A stretch of DNA of 37,221 nt from Alphaproteobacteria bacterium (GCA_029880245.1 JAOUOR010000013.1:1-37221), one strand, 5' to 3'; shown: positions 9,082 to 18,453, numbered from the stretch's first letter. A program made the numbers and translations. The notes: generated by a model not told the origin, from the sequence alone.

Positions 9082-9188
9082 ATATAGTCGTTTCGCTTTA
9101 TTTTTGCACAAAGCATGAAGAGTGAAGCGTATAATAAATACGTAAGCGACGAATAACGAAGTGCAAGAATAAATGGGAATGACTATAT
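9082..9188. mobile_element. MITE-like palindromic element, family A copy 1
   Basis: A 107-base element with 28-base imperfect terminal inverted repeats (9082-9109 and 9161-9188, 23 of 28 positions matching on reversal), both beginning ATATAGTC and ending TTGCAC. An inner inverted repeat CGTAT...ATACG sits at the centre, so the whole could fold into one long hairpin. A second full element of almost the same length lies at 27217-27324, and partial ends occur at 19143, 25789 and 36873. It contains no ORF, so it would be non-autonomous. The terminal TA suggests, but does not prove, IS630/mariner-type target duplication. Confidence 0.65.
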
Positions 9189-9249
9189 TAGCGCTTGAAA
9201 CGCTATTTATCGCATCGTATATTCCCCGCGCACCAAAGAAAGTGACGCG

Positions 9250-10854
9250 ATGACTGAAAATATCATAACTGCCCCGAATTCAATTAAAATAGAGCGCGCC
9301 CTGATCTCTGTGTCTGATAAAACAGGCATTGTTGATTTTGCCAAAAAACTAGCCTCTTTTGACATAGAAATCCTTTCAACGGGCGGAACAGCGAAAACTC
9401 TTACTGACGCCGGCATAAAAGTCAAAGAAGTTTCTGAGCACACACAATTCCCTGAAATCATGGAAGGTCGTGTCAAAACCCTTCACCCAAAGATTCACGG
9501 CGGACTTTTAGCTAAACGTGACGAAGATGATCATATCAAAGCCATGCAGGAAAATGACATCAGCACGATTGATATGCTTGTGGTTAATCTCTACCCTTTC
9601 GTAAAAACCGTCCAAAGTGGCGCAGATTTTGATACGTGCATCGAAAATATTGATATTGGCGGCCCTGCCATGATTCGCGCCGCAGCAAAAAACCATGAAC
9701 ATGTTGCCGTCATCACCGACCCGCAAGACTATGAGAAAGTCATAACCTCTATGGAAGAAACAGATGGCCATATAGGCGCAAATATAAGGAAAAAACTTGC
9801 CCTGACAGCTTTTTCAATGACAGCCACTTATGATTCCTCTATCTCCAGTTGGCTTGCCGATCAGGCACAAGAAGCTATTACGCGCCGCACAAGCTTCTCC
9901 GGTACATTAAAACAAAAACTGCGTTACGGAGAAAACCCGCATCAAACCGCAGCTCTTTACCTCACAGATCACTCGGTTCGCCCGGGTGCCGCGCGTGCCC
10001 TGCAGAAACAGGGAAAAGAATTATCCTATAACAACCTGAACGACACAGATGCCGCTTTCGAGCTTGTTTCGGAATTCGAAGAACCCGCCGTCGCCATTAT
10101 AAAGCATGCCAACCCTTGCGGCGTGGCCATAGCCGAAGATACGCTGGCAGCTTATCACCATGCCCTAATGTGTGATCAAACCAGCGCATTCGGAGGCATT
10201 ATTGCCACAAACCGCCCTCTTACAGCCGATCTGGCAACCCTTATAACCGAGCGCTTTGTCGAGGTGATTATCGCGCCAAAAGTTGACGATGACGCCCTTA
10301 AAGTCTTGCAGAAAAAAGACAAAATCCGCGTCCTGGAAACAGGCGCCATGCCCGACAAAGAACAAAAGCGTAAGCTCGTAAAATGTATAGCCGGCGGACT
10401 TCTTGTTCAAGAAGACGATAGATACATCATTAACGAAGATGATCTCAAAGTCGTATCAGACCGCGAGCCAACCGATCAGGAAATGAAGGATATGCTTTTC
10501 GCCTTCACAGTCGCCAAACATGTCAAATCCAATGCCATTGTCTACGCCAAGGACGGGGCCACAGTTGGAATCGGCGCCGGACAGATGAGCCGCATTGACT
10601 CCTCCCGCATCGCAGCATGGAAAGCCCAACAAGCCGCAGAAGACGCCGGATGGGACGAACCTTTGACCAAAGCCTCCGTCGTGGCTTCTGATGCCTTCTT
10701 CCCTTTCGCAGACGGGCTTATTGCTGCGGCTGATGCGGGGGTCACCGCTATAATCCAGCCCGGCGGCTCTATCCGGGATCAGGAAGTCATAGATGCCGCT
10801 AATGAGCGCGGCCTTGCCATGATTTTCACCGGCATGCGCCATTTCAGGCATTAA
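9250..10854 (+). CDS. purH: bifunctional AICAR formyltransferase/IMP cyclohydrolase
   Basis: PurH performs the last two steps of IMP synthesis in the cytoplasm. The 534-residue length is standard. The N-terminal IMP cyclohydrolase (MGS-like) domain shows [18 protein letters not shown] and [15 protein letters not shown]. The C-terminal transformylase domain shows [51 protein letters not shown] and [12 protein letters not shown], with the usual end [10 protein letters not shown] purine-rich AAAGAAAGTGA precedes the ATG. It stands alone: the family-A element separates it from cheR and a promoter-bearing gap follows it. Nothing unusual in the protein. Confidence 0.97.
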   Translation: MTENIITAPNSIKIERALISVSDKTGIVDFAKKLASFDIEILSTGGTAKTLTDAGIKVKEVSEHTQFPEIMEGRVKTLHPKIHGGLLAKRDEDDHIKAMQENDISTIDMLVVNLYPFVKTVQSGADFDTCIENIDIGGPAMIRAAAKNHEHVAVITDPQDYEKVITSMEETDGHIGANIRKKLALTAFSMTATYDSSISSWLADQAQEAITRRTSFSGTLKQKLRYGENPHQTAALYLTDHSVRPGAARALQKQGKELSYNNLNDTDAAFELVSEFEEPAVAIIKHANPCGVAIAEDTLAAYHHALMCDQTSAFGGIIATNRPLTADLATLITERFVEVIIAPKVDDDALKVLQKKDKIRVLETGAMPDKEQKRKLVKCIAGGLLVQEDDRYIINEDDLKVVSDREPTDQEMKDMLFAFTVAKHVKSNAIVYAKDGATVGIGAGQMSRIDSSRIAAWKAQQAAEDAGWDEPLTKASVVASDAFFPFADGLIAAADAGVTAIIQPGGSIRDQEVIDAANERGLAMIFTGMRHFRH

Positions 10855-10934
10855 CTTAAAAGTCCTACGTCATGCCCGCGGCGAAGCAACGATGTCCGCA
10901 ACTAAAATCAAATGACTATATTTTCCGAAAAAAC

Positions 10935-11015
10935 TTGCTTTTTTAATTTTCTTTACCGTATAGTAAGGGTAATGAATTATAAAAACACATAAAAATGTGC
11001 TATAGTATTAAGGTG
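10935..11015 (+). promoter_or_regulatory. predicted promoter region of the orphan locus
   Basis: TTGCTT (10935-10940), an 18-base spacer and TATAGT (10959-10964) form a good sigma70-like promoter. Downstream, CACAT-AAAA-ATGTG (10986-10999) is a perfect inverted repeat immediately before a second TATAGT (11001-11006), so an operator over a second start point is plausible. The rest of the 10855-11101 gap shows nothing else apart from a possible leader ORF. Predicted from sequence only. Confidence 0.55.
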
Positions 11016-11021
11016 ATAATA

Positions 11022-11102
11022 GTGCGAAAGATTACACAAAATATACGTTTCCTACAGGATTTTACGCTTTCTGATGCATATAAGATCGGGAGGGTTTTGT
11101 AA
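11022..11102 (+). CDS. possible 26-residue leader peptide
   Basis: A GTG codon at 11022 is preceded at good distance by AAGGTG (11010-11015), the same AGGTGA-type ribosome site used by the two large downstream genes. The frame runs 26 codons to a TAA whose last base is the A of the next ATG (TAATG), the classic arrangement for translational coupling. The peptide would be basic and end DAYKIGRVL. It is far below normal gene size and codes for nothing I recognise, so it may be chance. If real, it would couple translation of the 234-residue gene to itself. Confidence 0.35.
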   Translation: MRKITQNIRFLQDFTLSDAYKIGRVL

Positions 11103-11806
11103 TGGGAGTTCCTCTTCTTCTACTCTTGGGTATAGGCGGTTACGGCCTCAATTCAATGGATGATGACTGGACTGGCGGTGCCGTAAAACGGTGGATTGGC
11201 AACACGGTCAAAGGCTGGGCTGATGATAAACGAGAAGTTCCAAAAACCCTGTTAGAACAACGCTCCCCAAAAATAGTTAGAGAACCACGAAGCGAGTTAA
11301 ACCGAGAGTTCAGCGAACGAGGCGGTAGTGACGATAAGACTGGCACAACACAAGAACAACTCAAATCCAGCACCAGCGATTTAAGCTTAAAAGGTCAACT
11401 CAGCCAAGCTGCCGCACCTGTAAAACAAGAAACAGAAGAAGCAAAAGGTGATGGACTTATTGAAACTGTAATGAAATTAGCAACCGGTAAAGAAGACTAC
11501 GGCAAAGCTGATGATTTCGGCTTCGCGACAGCTTTCGCAGGTGCTTCAAAACTCGCTGGAGTAGGCAACATGAAAACTGCTGTTCTCACTGCTCTGGCAA
11601 CTGTATTATGGAACTTCAGAGCAGAAATTATCGGGGGATTTAAAACCGCATTCGGAATGGCGTCAAATATGACTGGCTTATCCAACCCGCAAGCTTTAGA
11701 GCGCCCTCCCTTTGAGGCTCTTCAAATACAACTGGACGAAAGAAACCGGCAAGCCAAAGAAGGGCAAGCCCTTTCCTTTAAAAACCCAGAACCAGGGACA
11801 GCATAA
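11102..11806 (+). CDS. unrecognised membrane-associated protein, orphan locus gene 1
   Basis: A 234-residue protein I do not recognise. The start is well supported by GGGAGG just upstream. The N terminus has a short hydrophobic run (GVPLLLLLGIGGYG) that is not a clean signal peptide because no positive residue precedes it. Residues about 45-130 are charged and low in hydrophobics, probably disordered. Residues about 136-195 form a glycine/alanine-rich hydrophobic stretch (AVLTALATVLWNF and neighbours) able to form one or two membrane helices. The tail is polar. It opens a run of six co-directional unknown genes and is followed by a 131-base gap with another predicted promoter. A role as a membrane component partnering the two large proteins is inference from position. 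Confidence 0.75.
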   Translation: MGVPLLLLLGIGGYGLNSMDDDWTGGAVKRWIGNTVKGWADDKREVPKTLLEQRSPKIVREPRSELNREFSERGGSDDKTGTTQEQLKSSTSDLSLKGQLSQAAAPVKQETEEAKGDGLIETVMKLATGKEDYGKADDFGFATAFAGASKLAGVGNMKTAVLTALATVLWNFRAEIIGGFKTAFGMASNMTGLSNPQALERPPFEALQIQLDERNRQAKEGQALSFKNPEPGTA

Positions 11807-11840
11807 AAATCTTAACCCCCTAAAAAATAACAAATTTTAT

Positions 11841-11870
11841 TTGCAATACCAGAACTACATAGTGTAGGAT
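11841..11870 (+). promoter_or_regulatory. predicted promoter before the 859-residue gene
   Basis: TTGCAA (11841-11846), 18-base spacer, TAGGAT (11865-11870). Spacing and the TTGC core match those at 10935 and 18454 in the same locus, which is the main reason for calling it. The ribosome site AGGTGATAAAGAG follows close to the ATG at 11938. Confidence 0.5.
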
Positions 11871-11937
11871 TAACACAAATTAAATGTAATACTGGTAGAA
11901 TAAGGTCAATTTGTACCTGTAACTAGGTGATAAAGAG

Positions 11938-14517
11938 ATGAGCGAAGAAAAACCGGAAGATGATATTATTATAGACGCTGAATGGGAAGAAGTCATTCAC
12001 GTTGATGTCACTGCGCGTGATCATGACCACACTTCTGGTAATGCCGGCCACACGACTTCCGGTGCAAAAACCGATAACACTTCAAATAACGCCAGCTCCA
12101 ATACGGAGGATTTTAACCTCAACTTTGATGAATCAGCCTTCGAATTTATTGATGATCCTGATGCAGTAGAGGCATTTTTATATAAAAAAGATTGGGATAA
12201 AGGACGTCTCGGGAAATATACGCCTCCAAAGGAACCCAGCGCCGATCTACCAAAATTCAGACCCAGAATTGATAAAGATAAGCTATGGGCGCATATTGAT
12301 TATTCAGAAAGCGTCATTATCCCCGACATTGTACTTTTCCCAGTGAAAGCCATGCGCTTGAACTCGGAAAGCATTACTATGCCTGTGATAGAATATGCCG
12401 ACAGGATTATGACAGAAACCGGACTTCGTGAAAAATTTCAGGAGCTTAACGTAAGAGCTCTTGCGACACTTCAACGAAAGGATGGAGGAGCAGAAAAAGC
12501 AAGAGACATTCTTGAAAAATTCTCCAAAAACCAAGAAAATATTAGAGCACTTACCGAATACCGGAACAAAATCCGTGAATTAAGGGATCATGTAGATGAA
12601 ACTTATAAGACTAATAAGGAAAGGAGCAAACGTGGTAAGGATTGGGCAACCTGGCGTCATGATCTTTCAACGGGACAGAAAAAGGAACTGCTAAAATATC
12701 TTGATGATATGGAGAAATTAGCCAATGATATGGCAGATGGTCCAGAGGGCGAAAACGGAACAGAAATTCTTGACAATTTACAGAGAATCAAGACTGGCGA
12801 GCTTAAACTTACAGACGTATATGATAGTGTAACTGGTTTATCCAGCTCGTATAAGCGTGCCAATGACGCCGAAATCCGTTTAACAAATATGTGGCCTGAA
12901 CATGTAAGAGAAAGACCGAACTGGCCTAAAAATACACGAGAGGATGACTACACAACTGCCACTTATCAATACAAAATGGCCTTGGCTCGATCCATTAACG
13001 AGCAGGTTTACAACCCCTATCAGAATACAGGGAGCCCGATTACATATACATTTTTAAGAGATGACGATAATCTGGAAGCCCAATGGCAAAATGTTGTTTT
13101 GGACACTTATGCAGCAAGGGGTGAAGACGGCCGCCCTATTGTTAACTGGAATGATGCTCAAACAGCAGAAAACTTTCTTTCCAGTCTCCTGCCTTTTCTA
13201 ACAAGTGGATTCGGACATGATACCGCCCTTACTATGGAACAATTAGCCGCCCTCAGACAAGCGCCAGGAATGAAAGATATTAAAAACCAGCCACCAATTA
13301 CAGGGTTTCACAAGGCAATCCAAGCAGTCAAGGATGCAAATAAAAATGACCGTTTTTTTCAAGGCCCTGAATTTGACTTATACATGGGTCGTTTAAAAAA
13401 TATAATGCGAAGAGAGAACAGGAGTACTAAAGGTGCTCAGGCTGAATCTACAGGACCAAGAAAGCTGAACCCTGAGCGTTATTTTGGCCTTAACCGGCAA
13501 AACAGATACAGAGCCGAACTCAATCTCTATCCGGTTACTTACGCAAAACAGTATCCGGGCACCAAGCGTTTTGCGCTACCCTATGGCGGCATTGATGTTC
13601 CGCTAAGAAAAAGATTCGCATGGCAAAAACCTTTATTCTATTTTTTGGGTTATGCAGAATTCAGGCCCGGAGAAACGACCAGATTTTCTTCAAAGATAAA
13701 AGATTGGGATAACGTAATAGGTAAACCATTTAAAGACGACGAAAAAAGTGTTTTTAATCTAGTAAGAAGGTCCCTTTTAAGAATTCTCACTGTTGGTTTT
13801 GGTACGATTGACGACTGGAGGCCAAAGAAAGATTCTAAATTAAGCTTTTCTCCATTGGACTGGATAGGATTAAAACCTTCAAAACTAGCTCTTAAAGGGG
13901 CCGCCCTGTCCACTGTAGGCGGTTTAGTGTTTACAGCTGTAGCTGGCCTTGGAAGCATGGCAAGTCTTGATACAAAAAATTGGTTGGGATTTTCTGACGG
14001 CTACAGACCTCAAACATGGGCAACTGACAAAATAGCGCATGATGGTATGAAGAAGGCTACAGCTTGGACAGGCGTTAATGACGGAGAAGGCGTTGGCATC
14101 CCTTTTTATGACCTGGCATATAACAAGGGAGGATACAAATCCGTAGGAGAAACGGCCGGTAAGATAACAGGTACATTAATAGACGCATTTAGTGACTCAA
14201 AAAGTGGCAAGGGTGGCAGTTCCTCTGGCAAGGCCGGCGAAGAAAAGCCAAAAGAAGACCCAAATAAATACGCACCCTATATAGATGACACTTATGAAGC
14301 AGAATCCGAGAGAGATCTTTGGCATAAGCAGAAGAGGACTTTTGATACAGCTGCATCTGATACAGCTGCATCTAAAAAACTCTTCCAAGATGGTTATGAA
14401 GCAGCTACGGACCAGAAAGATTTAGAAAAACATGCGCCCTATATAGATGACACTTATGAAGCAGAATCCGAGAGAGATCTTTGGCACACGGGAGAAGTGG
14501 GTCCGCAAGTAGAGTAA
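11938..14517 (+). CDS. unrecognised large protein with one membrane segment, orphan locus gene 2
   Basis: An 859-residue protein with no family I can name. The N terminus (about 1-65) is acidic and Asn/Ser/Thr/His-rich, likely disordered. Residues about 150-310 are strongly helical and charged, coiled-coil-like. One convincing hydrophobic segment at about 648-672 (GAALSTVGGLVFTAVAGLG) could be a membrane helix or a glycine-zipper-like helix. A flexible Ser/Gly/Lys linker precedes a C-terminal pair of near-identical 18-residue motifs (APYIDDTYEAESERDLWH) 54 residues apart. No signal peptide or catalytic motif is visible. It sits between two other unknown membrane-linked genes in the same orientation. 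A structural or scaffold role is the most I can infer. Confidence 0.78.
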   Translation: MSEEKPEDDIIIDAEWEEVIHVDVTARDHDHTSGNAGHTTSGAKTDNTSNNASSNTEDFNLNFDESAFEFIDDPDAVEAFLYKKDWDKGRLGKYTPPKEPSADLPKFRPRIDKDKLWAHIDYSESVIIPDIVLFPVKAMRLNSESITMPVIEYADRIMTETGLREKFQELNVRALATLQRKDGGAEKARDILEKFSKNQENIRALTEYRNKIRELRDHVDETYKTNKERSKRGKDWATWRHDLSTGQKKELLKYLDDMEKLANDMADGPEGENGTEILDNLQRIKTGELKLTDVYDSVTGLSSSYKRANDAEIRLTNMWPEHVRERPNWPKNTREDDYTTATYQYKMALARSINEQVYNPYQNTGSPITYTFLRDDDNLEAQWQNVVLDTYAARGEDGRPIVNWNDAQTAENFLSSLLPFLTSGFGHDTALTMEQLAALRQAPGMKDIKNQPPITGFHKAIQAVKDANKNDRFFQGPEFDLYMGRLKNIMRRENRSTKGAQAESTGPRKLNPERYFGLNRQNRYRAELNLYPVTYAKQYPGTKRFALPYGGIDVPLRKRFAWQKPLFYFLGYAEFRPGETTRFSSKIKDWDNVIGKPFKDDEKSVFNLVRRSLLRILTVGFGTIDDWRPKKDSKLSFSPLDWIGLKPSKLALKGAALSTVGGLVFTAVAGLGSMASLDTKNWLGFSDGYRPQTWATDKIAHDGMKKATAWTGVNDGEGVGIPFYDLAYNKGGYKSVGETAGKITGTLIDAFSDSKSGKGGSSSGKAGEEKPKEDPNKYAPYIDDTYEAESERDLWHKQKRTFDTAASDTAASKKLFQDGYEAATDQKDLEKHAPYIDDTYEAESERDLWHTGEVGPQVE
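14272..14487 (+). repeat. two-copy 54-bp repeat plus 15-bp tandem repeat in gene 2
   Basis: Copies at 14272-14325 and 14434-14487 differ at only two of 54 bases, both silent, and encode the same 18 residues (779-796 and 833-850). Between them, GATACAGCTGCATCT is repeated perfectly in tandem (14344-14358, 14359-14373). The near-perfect DNA identity points to a recent duplication or ongoing conversion within a C-terminal repeat domain whose copy number could vary between strains. Confidence 0.9.
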
Positions 14518-14590
14518 TAAAATTTTATTTTTTATGGAATATATGGTACAACTAAGGAAACAAAAAAATACAGTTTTAAGGTGAAAGCAC

Positions 14591-17446
14591 ATGGCAGCCG
14601 AAAAAAGAATGTTAAGAATAGAAAATCCCCCTAAAAATCCGGACGAAGCTCTGGAGCTGGCTGCTGCCTTGGCAGGAGGAGATAACCAGGATTTTTTTAA
14701 AGACAATGATAGATATAAAGGTAGTAAGCCACTTACAAACGCTAAAGAGCTTGTCAAAATGATTCAGGACAGGAAAACATCTCTTGAAGAATTTGGTAAA
14801 AGACAAATTAATGCCATGCCTGCTCTACCAGAGACAATAGAGGCAGCTACGACACAAGAACAGCTCGATATGCTCGCCTTAAAACATCAAATCATAAAGA
14901 CTGTAATGGGCTATGGAAACCAACGGTCAGATATTGATATTTACATTAATCCTGATAGAAAAAATCCCGATAAGGGAATACAAGGTTACTTGAAAAAAGT
15001 TGAAAAGCAATACAAGGAAATTGAAGCTCTATATAACATTGATAACAAGACGCAAGATATATCAGTTTTTCAACCATTTCTTGATGAACAAATGCGGGCT
15101 CATAACACACTTTTAAGCAAACTGGATCACTACGACGATGTAAGGAGTACGATCGAAAAGGCCTGTGCCTCTAAAAAACCGCTATCGAAAGAAGACTGGG
15201 CAAGAATTTCAAATATACAATTCCCCCCTCAAACCATATCTGATATTAAAAAATTTTCAGGTCGAATCGAATTTTATGCCCAGCTCGAACAACAAAAAAT
15301 TGCCGTTACTTTCATCGAGATGGCAGCAAGACAAGCCTCGTTAAAAAAGACAGCGGAAACATTTCGTAAAACTGGCAATAATGACAAGCTCCTGAGGGAA
15401 AAAGCGCGCATTGATGCCCTGCAAAATATTCTTGATAAAAAAGACAAGATTCTAACACTCGTTCAAGCAGGAATCAAAACCGGCGAAATAAATAAAACCC
15501 AGATAGAAGGTATGGCTAAATCAGAGAAAGAGTCGGCCATGGACGTGCTTCAATCTCAGGAAGAGGGTTATGCCGTCATCACCCAGACCTTAAATTCCCT
15601 GCGCGACATTTATAAAAACCCTGAACAGGCTGCAGAGGATGATCCTTTGGACTATCTGATTGATAATAGTGGAGCCGTTGTAACACTTGCTCAGGCCAAA
15701 CTATTATCAGAAGAGCACCGAAAAAGAGATCTGGAGCTGGCAACAACAGAGCTTAATGATGCCACTGCCAATTATGCCGAACTTGAAGAGTTAAAGGGTA
15801 AATTTGACGCTCGGGCCAAAGAATACAAGGATAATCCCGATCAGGCAGAGAAACTAAAAGACTTTCAGGATCGCTCAAAAGAGATAGATAAAATTCTGAA
15901 GGATAAGGAGGAGATAGCCAAATCCTTTAAACTCATGAATGACAATGCAGAGGCTATTCAAAAAAGTGAAGATCTAGACGAGGCCAAAAAATTATATGAA
16001 GAACAAAGAAAACAATTAAGCATAATAAAAAGTCTTGCTATGACTACCAGTGATAGCGTTACGCGTTTCACAACTTCATACGAACAAGGTGGCGTAAAAC
16101 CTCAGCCCCCTGCCGCCGCCGAGGCTGCCCCGGATACGAGTTCCTCATCAGGAGGCTCCAGCAGAAGAGCCGGCGGAAGTCCCAGCGCACCAACCACACC
16201 AGACCAGCAAATCGCTGCCCTTAGGAAAGATGCCGAAGCACTTATCAACTACAAACAAGACGGTGAAAAAAAACTATCCGACGGCCACACAGTCCTGTAT
16301 GGCACGGCTACAATGTCCACAACAGTCGACAAACACAATAAGGCCTTTGAAGAACTCACCAAGAAAGCTGAAGAGATAGAAGCAGGTCTTCGGAACCGTG
16401 GAGAGGTGAAAGATGCCGATTCCATCAAAGACGTATTGGATGAGCTTAGAAAATACCGTGATGAGACCTCTCAAATAGATTCCGAGCTTAAAGAGCTCGA
16501 CACACAGGCGAAAGAACTGAAAGGCGAAATTGACAAATTAAACAATGCCAGTGACATTCAGAAAAAACTGAAAGAACTCAAAGACATCAATACGAAGATG
16601 CAAAATATTGTCGGGAATAAATTCCTGCCCGCAAAAAATAAATTTGGCGACATTATCAAAAATAACAAGATGCTGGACGAGCAGCTTAATGGCAATATGA
16701 CCCTAAGCGATTTCGCGCGCAGATATCTGGGTGAACTCGGCAGACGTCTAGTCGGCGAAGACGATGGCGGCCCCAGCCTTTTTAAGGATTTCGCAAATGC
16801 TGCCATAAACAGGTATAACAAAACCAAAGATTGGTGGGTAAAAGAGGTCGGCGCCGAACACGGAAATTCAGCATGGTATATGGGCGCTAATGTCTTAGGC
16901 TTGACTCTGCTTGGCGCTGCCGGTATTTCGCTTTGGAATAACACCGGAGGCAAACTAATGGGTTTCGAGCTTCACGGAATCTGGAGATTTCTGGCTGTAG
17001 GCGCCATTGCCCTTTACGCCATGAGCCAAACCAAAGTAGCAGAAGCCTATACCGAGCGGAAAGACGCGCAAGATGCTTTCGCAAAGTTACGGAAAGAACA
17101 CACAAGAAATGTCGTGCAAACAGGTGGCAACTCCCCTCTTGTCGACACAAGCGCAGGACAACAGAATATTACAATAAGAGACACACGATCCGGAGAAACA
17201 AAAGAGACAATTACAATACCCCCTTCAAAAAAACCAATGACGCTCGAAGACTTTGATAAGGCGGATTTCAGCACGGATACAGGCAAAAGAACAGTTCAAC
17301 AAGGCAGCGGCAATCACACGCCGGACGGAATGCCAAAACCGTCCGAGAGCGTGTCCGGTAGCGATAGTAAAGGTGCAACCCCATCTACAACAACCATGCC
17401 GCCGCCAACCCCTATCATCCCGCTACAACCGGCGACTGCACACTAA
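14591..17446 (+). CDS. unrecognised large coiled-coil membrane protein, orphan locus gene 3
   Basis: A 951-residue protein I do not recognise. AAGGTGA sits 7 bases before the ATG. Residues about 1-500 and 540-720 are rich in Lys/Glu/Leu/Ala heptad-like sequence and should be long coiled coils, separated by a Pro/Ala/Ser/Gly-rich hinge (about 500-535). Two hydrophobic segments follow, at about 759-780 (MGANVLGLTLLGAAGISLW) and 797-813 (FLAVGAIALYAMS), forming a membrane hairpin near the C terminus. The tail is polar, ending in a proline-rich TTTMPPPTPIIPLQP. No signal peptide is seen, so the long N-terminal part is probably cytoplasmic. A tether, scaffold or secretion-related role is possible, but none is shown by a motif. 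Confidence 0.78.
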   Translation: MAAEKRMLRIENPPKNPDEALELAAALAGGDNQDFFKDNDRYKGSKPLTNAKELVKMIQDRKTSLEEFGKRQINAMPALPETIEAATTQEQLDMLALKHQIIKTVMGYGNQRSDIDIYINPDRKNPDKGIQGYLKKVEKQYKEIEALYNIDNKTQDISVFQPFLDEQMRAHNTLLSKLDHYDDVRSTIEKACASKKPLSKEDWARISNIQFPPQTISDIKKFSGRIEFYAQLEQQKIAVTFIEMAARQASLKKTAETFRKTGNNDKLLREKARIDALQNILDKKDKILTLVQAGIKTGEINKTQIEGMAKSEKESAMDVLQSQEEGYAVITQTLNSLRDIYKNPEQAAEDDPLDYLIDNSGAVVTLAQAKLLSEEHRKRDLELATTELNDATANYAELEELKGKFDARAKEYKDNPDQAEKLKDFQDRSKEIDKILKDKEEIAKSFKLMNDNAEAIQKSEDLDEAKKLYEEQRKQLSIIKSLAMTTSDSVTRFTTSYEQGGVKPQPPAAAEAAPDTSSSSGGSSRRAGGSPSAPTTPDQQIAALRKDAEALINYKQDGEKKLSDGHTVLYGTATMSTTVDKHNKAFEELTKKAEEIEAGLRNRGEVKDADSIKDVLDELRKYRDETSQIDSELKELDTQAKELKGEIDKLNNASDIQKKLKELKDINTKMQNIVGNKFLPAKNKFGDIIKNNKMLDEQLNGNMTLSDFARRYLGELGRRLVGEDDGGPSLFKDFANAAINRYNKTKDWWVKEVGAEHGNSAWYMGANVLGLTLLGAAGISLWNNTGGKLMGFELHGIWRFLAVGAIALYAMSQTKVAEAYTERKDAQDAFAKLRKEHTRNVVQTGGNSPLVDTSAGQQNITIRDTRSGETKETITIPPSKKPMTLEDFDKADFSTDTGKRTVQQGSGNHTPDGMPKPSESVSGSDSKGATPSTTTMPPPTPIIPLQPATAH

Positions 17447-17490
17447 ACAGTGAAGCCGCTAACAACTTTGAGAAATAAGAAGGCTGTGTT

Positions 17491-17991
17491 ATGATTTCGT
17501 TAAGTTCTTATCCTTATGATGCTATAGGAAAGACTTCATATGATCACCTATTTCTGGCAGATTTAATCATGTCAACAGAAGAAGACGAAACGAAAGACGC
17601 AAAGCCCGCCAAAAAGGAAAATGGCGCAAAAATGGGGGCAGATTTTGGCGCCAGCCGCTCTTCCGGCCTTAAACATCTGTTTTTGCCGGAAAACTTCGAT
17701 ATATATTGCGACTGCGAGAACGGCCAAAACTATATTTTTCACAAAAACGAGTTAAATTGCACGGTTGATCATCTGGAATATGATCCCGAAACACAGCGCA
17801 TCACAGTTTACACAAATGACGGCCAGAAACTGGATTTAGGCGCCCGTATCCAATGGCTGGTGCGCCCCTATATCGCAAAAGACCAAAATATATTCATCGT
17901 AAGAACACAAGACGGCAAAACTATTGACGGTATTGATGTGCCTTTGATTGTCAAAACACAGGAAAAACTCGAAAATCAGGAACAAACCTAA
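17491..17991 (+). CDS. unrecognised small soluble protein, orphan locus gene 4
   Basis: 166 residues, no known family. The ATG at 17491 has AAGAAGG about 7 bases upstream; an internal ATG at 17569 would give a 140-residue protein starting MSTEEDETKD but lacks a clear ribosome site. After a charged N-terminal region, residues about 65-160 alternate short beta-like stretches and end VPLIVKTQE. That part aligns by eye with the next gene: LEYDPETQRITVYTNDGQKL against LEFNLGTQQLDFVLDNGDSR, and VPLIVKTQE against VPLILHKEE. No signal peptide or membrane segment. It starts 44 bases after the 951-residue gene. Function unknown. Confidence 0.72.
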   Translation: MISLSSYPYDAIGKTSYDHLFLADLIMSTEEDETKDAKPAKKENGAKMGADFGASRSSGLKHLFLPENFDIYCDCENGQNYIFHKNELNCTVDHLEYDPETQRITVYTNDGQKLDLGARIQWLVRPYIAKDQNIFIVRTQDGKTIDGIDVPLIVKTQEKLENQEQT

Positions 17992-18070
17992 AAAAACTTG
18001 AAAAAATACGGGCCTTTTGGCAAAAAAATAGATATACTGTTTGGTAAGAAAATAAAGAAAGATAAACGGG

Positions 18071-18448
18071 ATGGCAAACAAAGCGGCAAGTAGACAGGAA
18101 GGGGCGGATAAGAAAAAGCCGAGCCTTGTTGATTTTGTCTACGGCGTTGATGAAGAACATAGATTACTGGTGCAGGTTGCTGTGAAAGAAGATGGTCGTT
18201 GCGCCGTGTTCTATAACCGCCCGTTTAAAGAAGATCCGGCATGGCTGGAATTTAATCTGGGCACGCAGCAACTGGATTTTGTATTGGATAATGGCGATTC
18301 TCGTGACGCAGGGTTGCCTTTGGGAAACGATATAACCAAGAATATGCAAAACACGCATCAGGTTTTGATGGTATTAATGGATGACGAGACAGGACAAGCC
18401 AAAGAAGGCAAATATGTCCCTCTTATTCTCCATAAAGAAGAACAATAA
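18071..18448 (+). CDS. unrecognised small soluble protein, orphan locus gene 5
   Basis: 125 residues, no known family and no signal or membrane segment. The N terminus is lysine-rich (MANKAASRQEGADKKKPS), followed by a predicted beta-rich domain and an end VPLILHKEEQ. The domain resembles the C-terminal part of the preceding gene in order and spacing of hydrophobic and Asn/Asp-Gly turns, suggesting an old duplication. The GAAAG upstream of the ATG is a weak ribosome site. A TATACT hexamer (18031-18036) could be a -10 element but has no well-spaced -35. Function unknown. Confidence 0.72.
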   Translation: MANKAASRQEGADKKKPSLVDFVYGVDEEHRLLVQVAVKEDGRCAVFYNRPFKEDPAWLEFNLGTQQLDFVLDNGDSRDAGLPLGNDITKNMQNTHQVLMVLMDDETGQAKEGKYVPLILHKEEQ

Positions 18449-18453
18449 AAAGT

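Noticed and set aside
10455-10851. Minus-strand ORFs within the 3' part of purH
   Set aside because: Shadow frames of the conserved transformylase domain.
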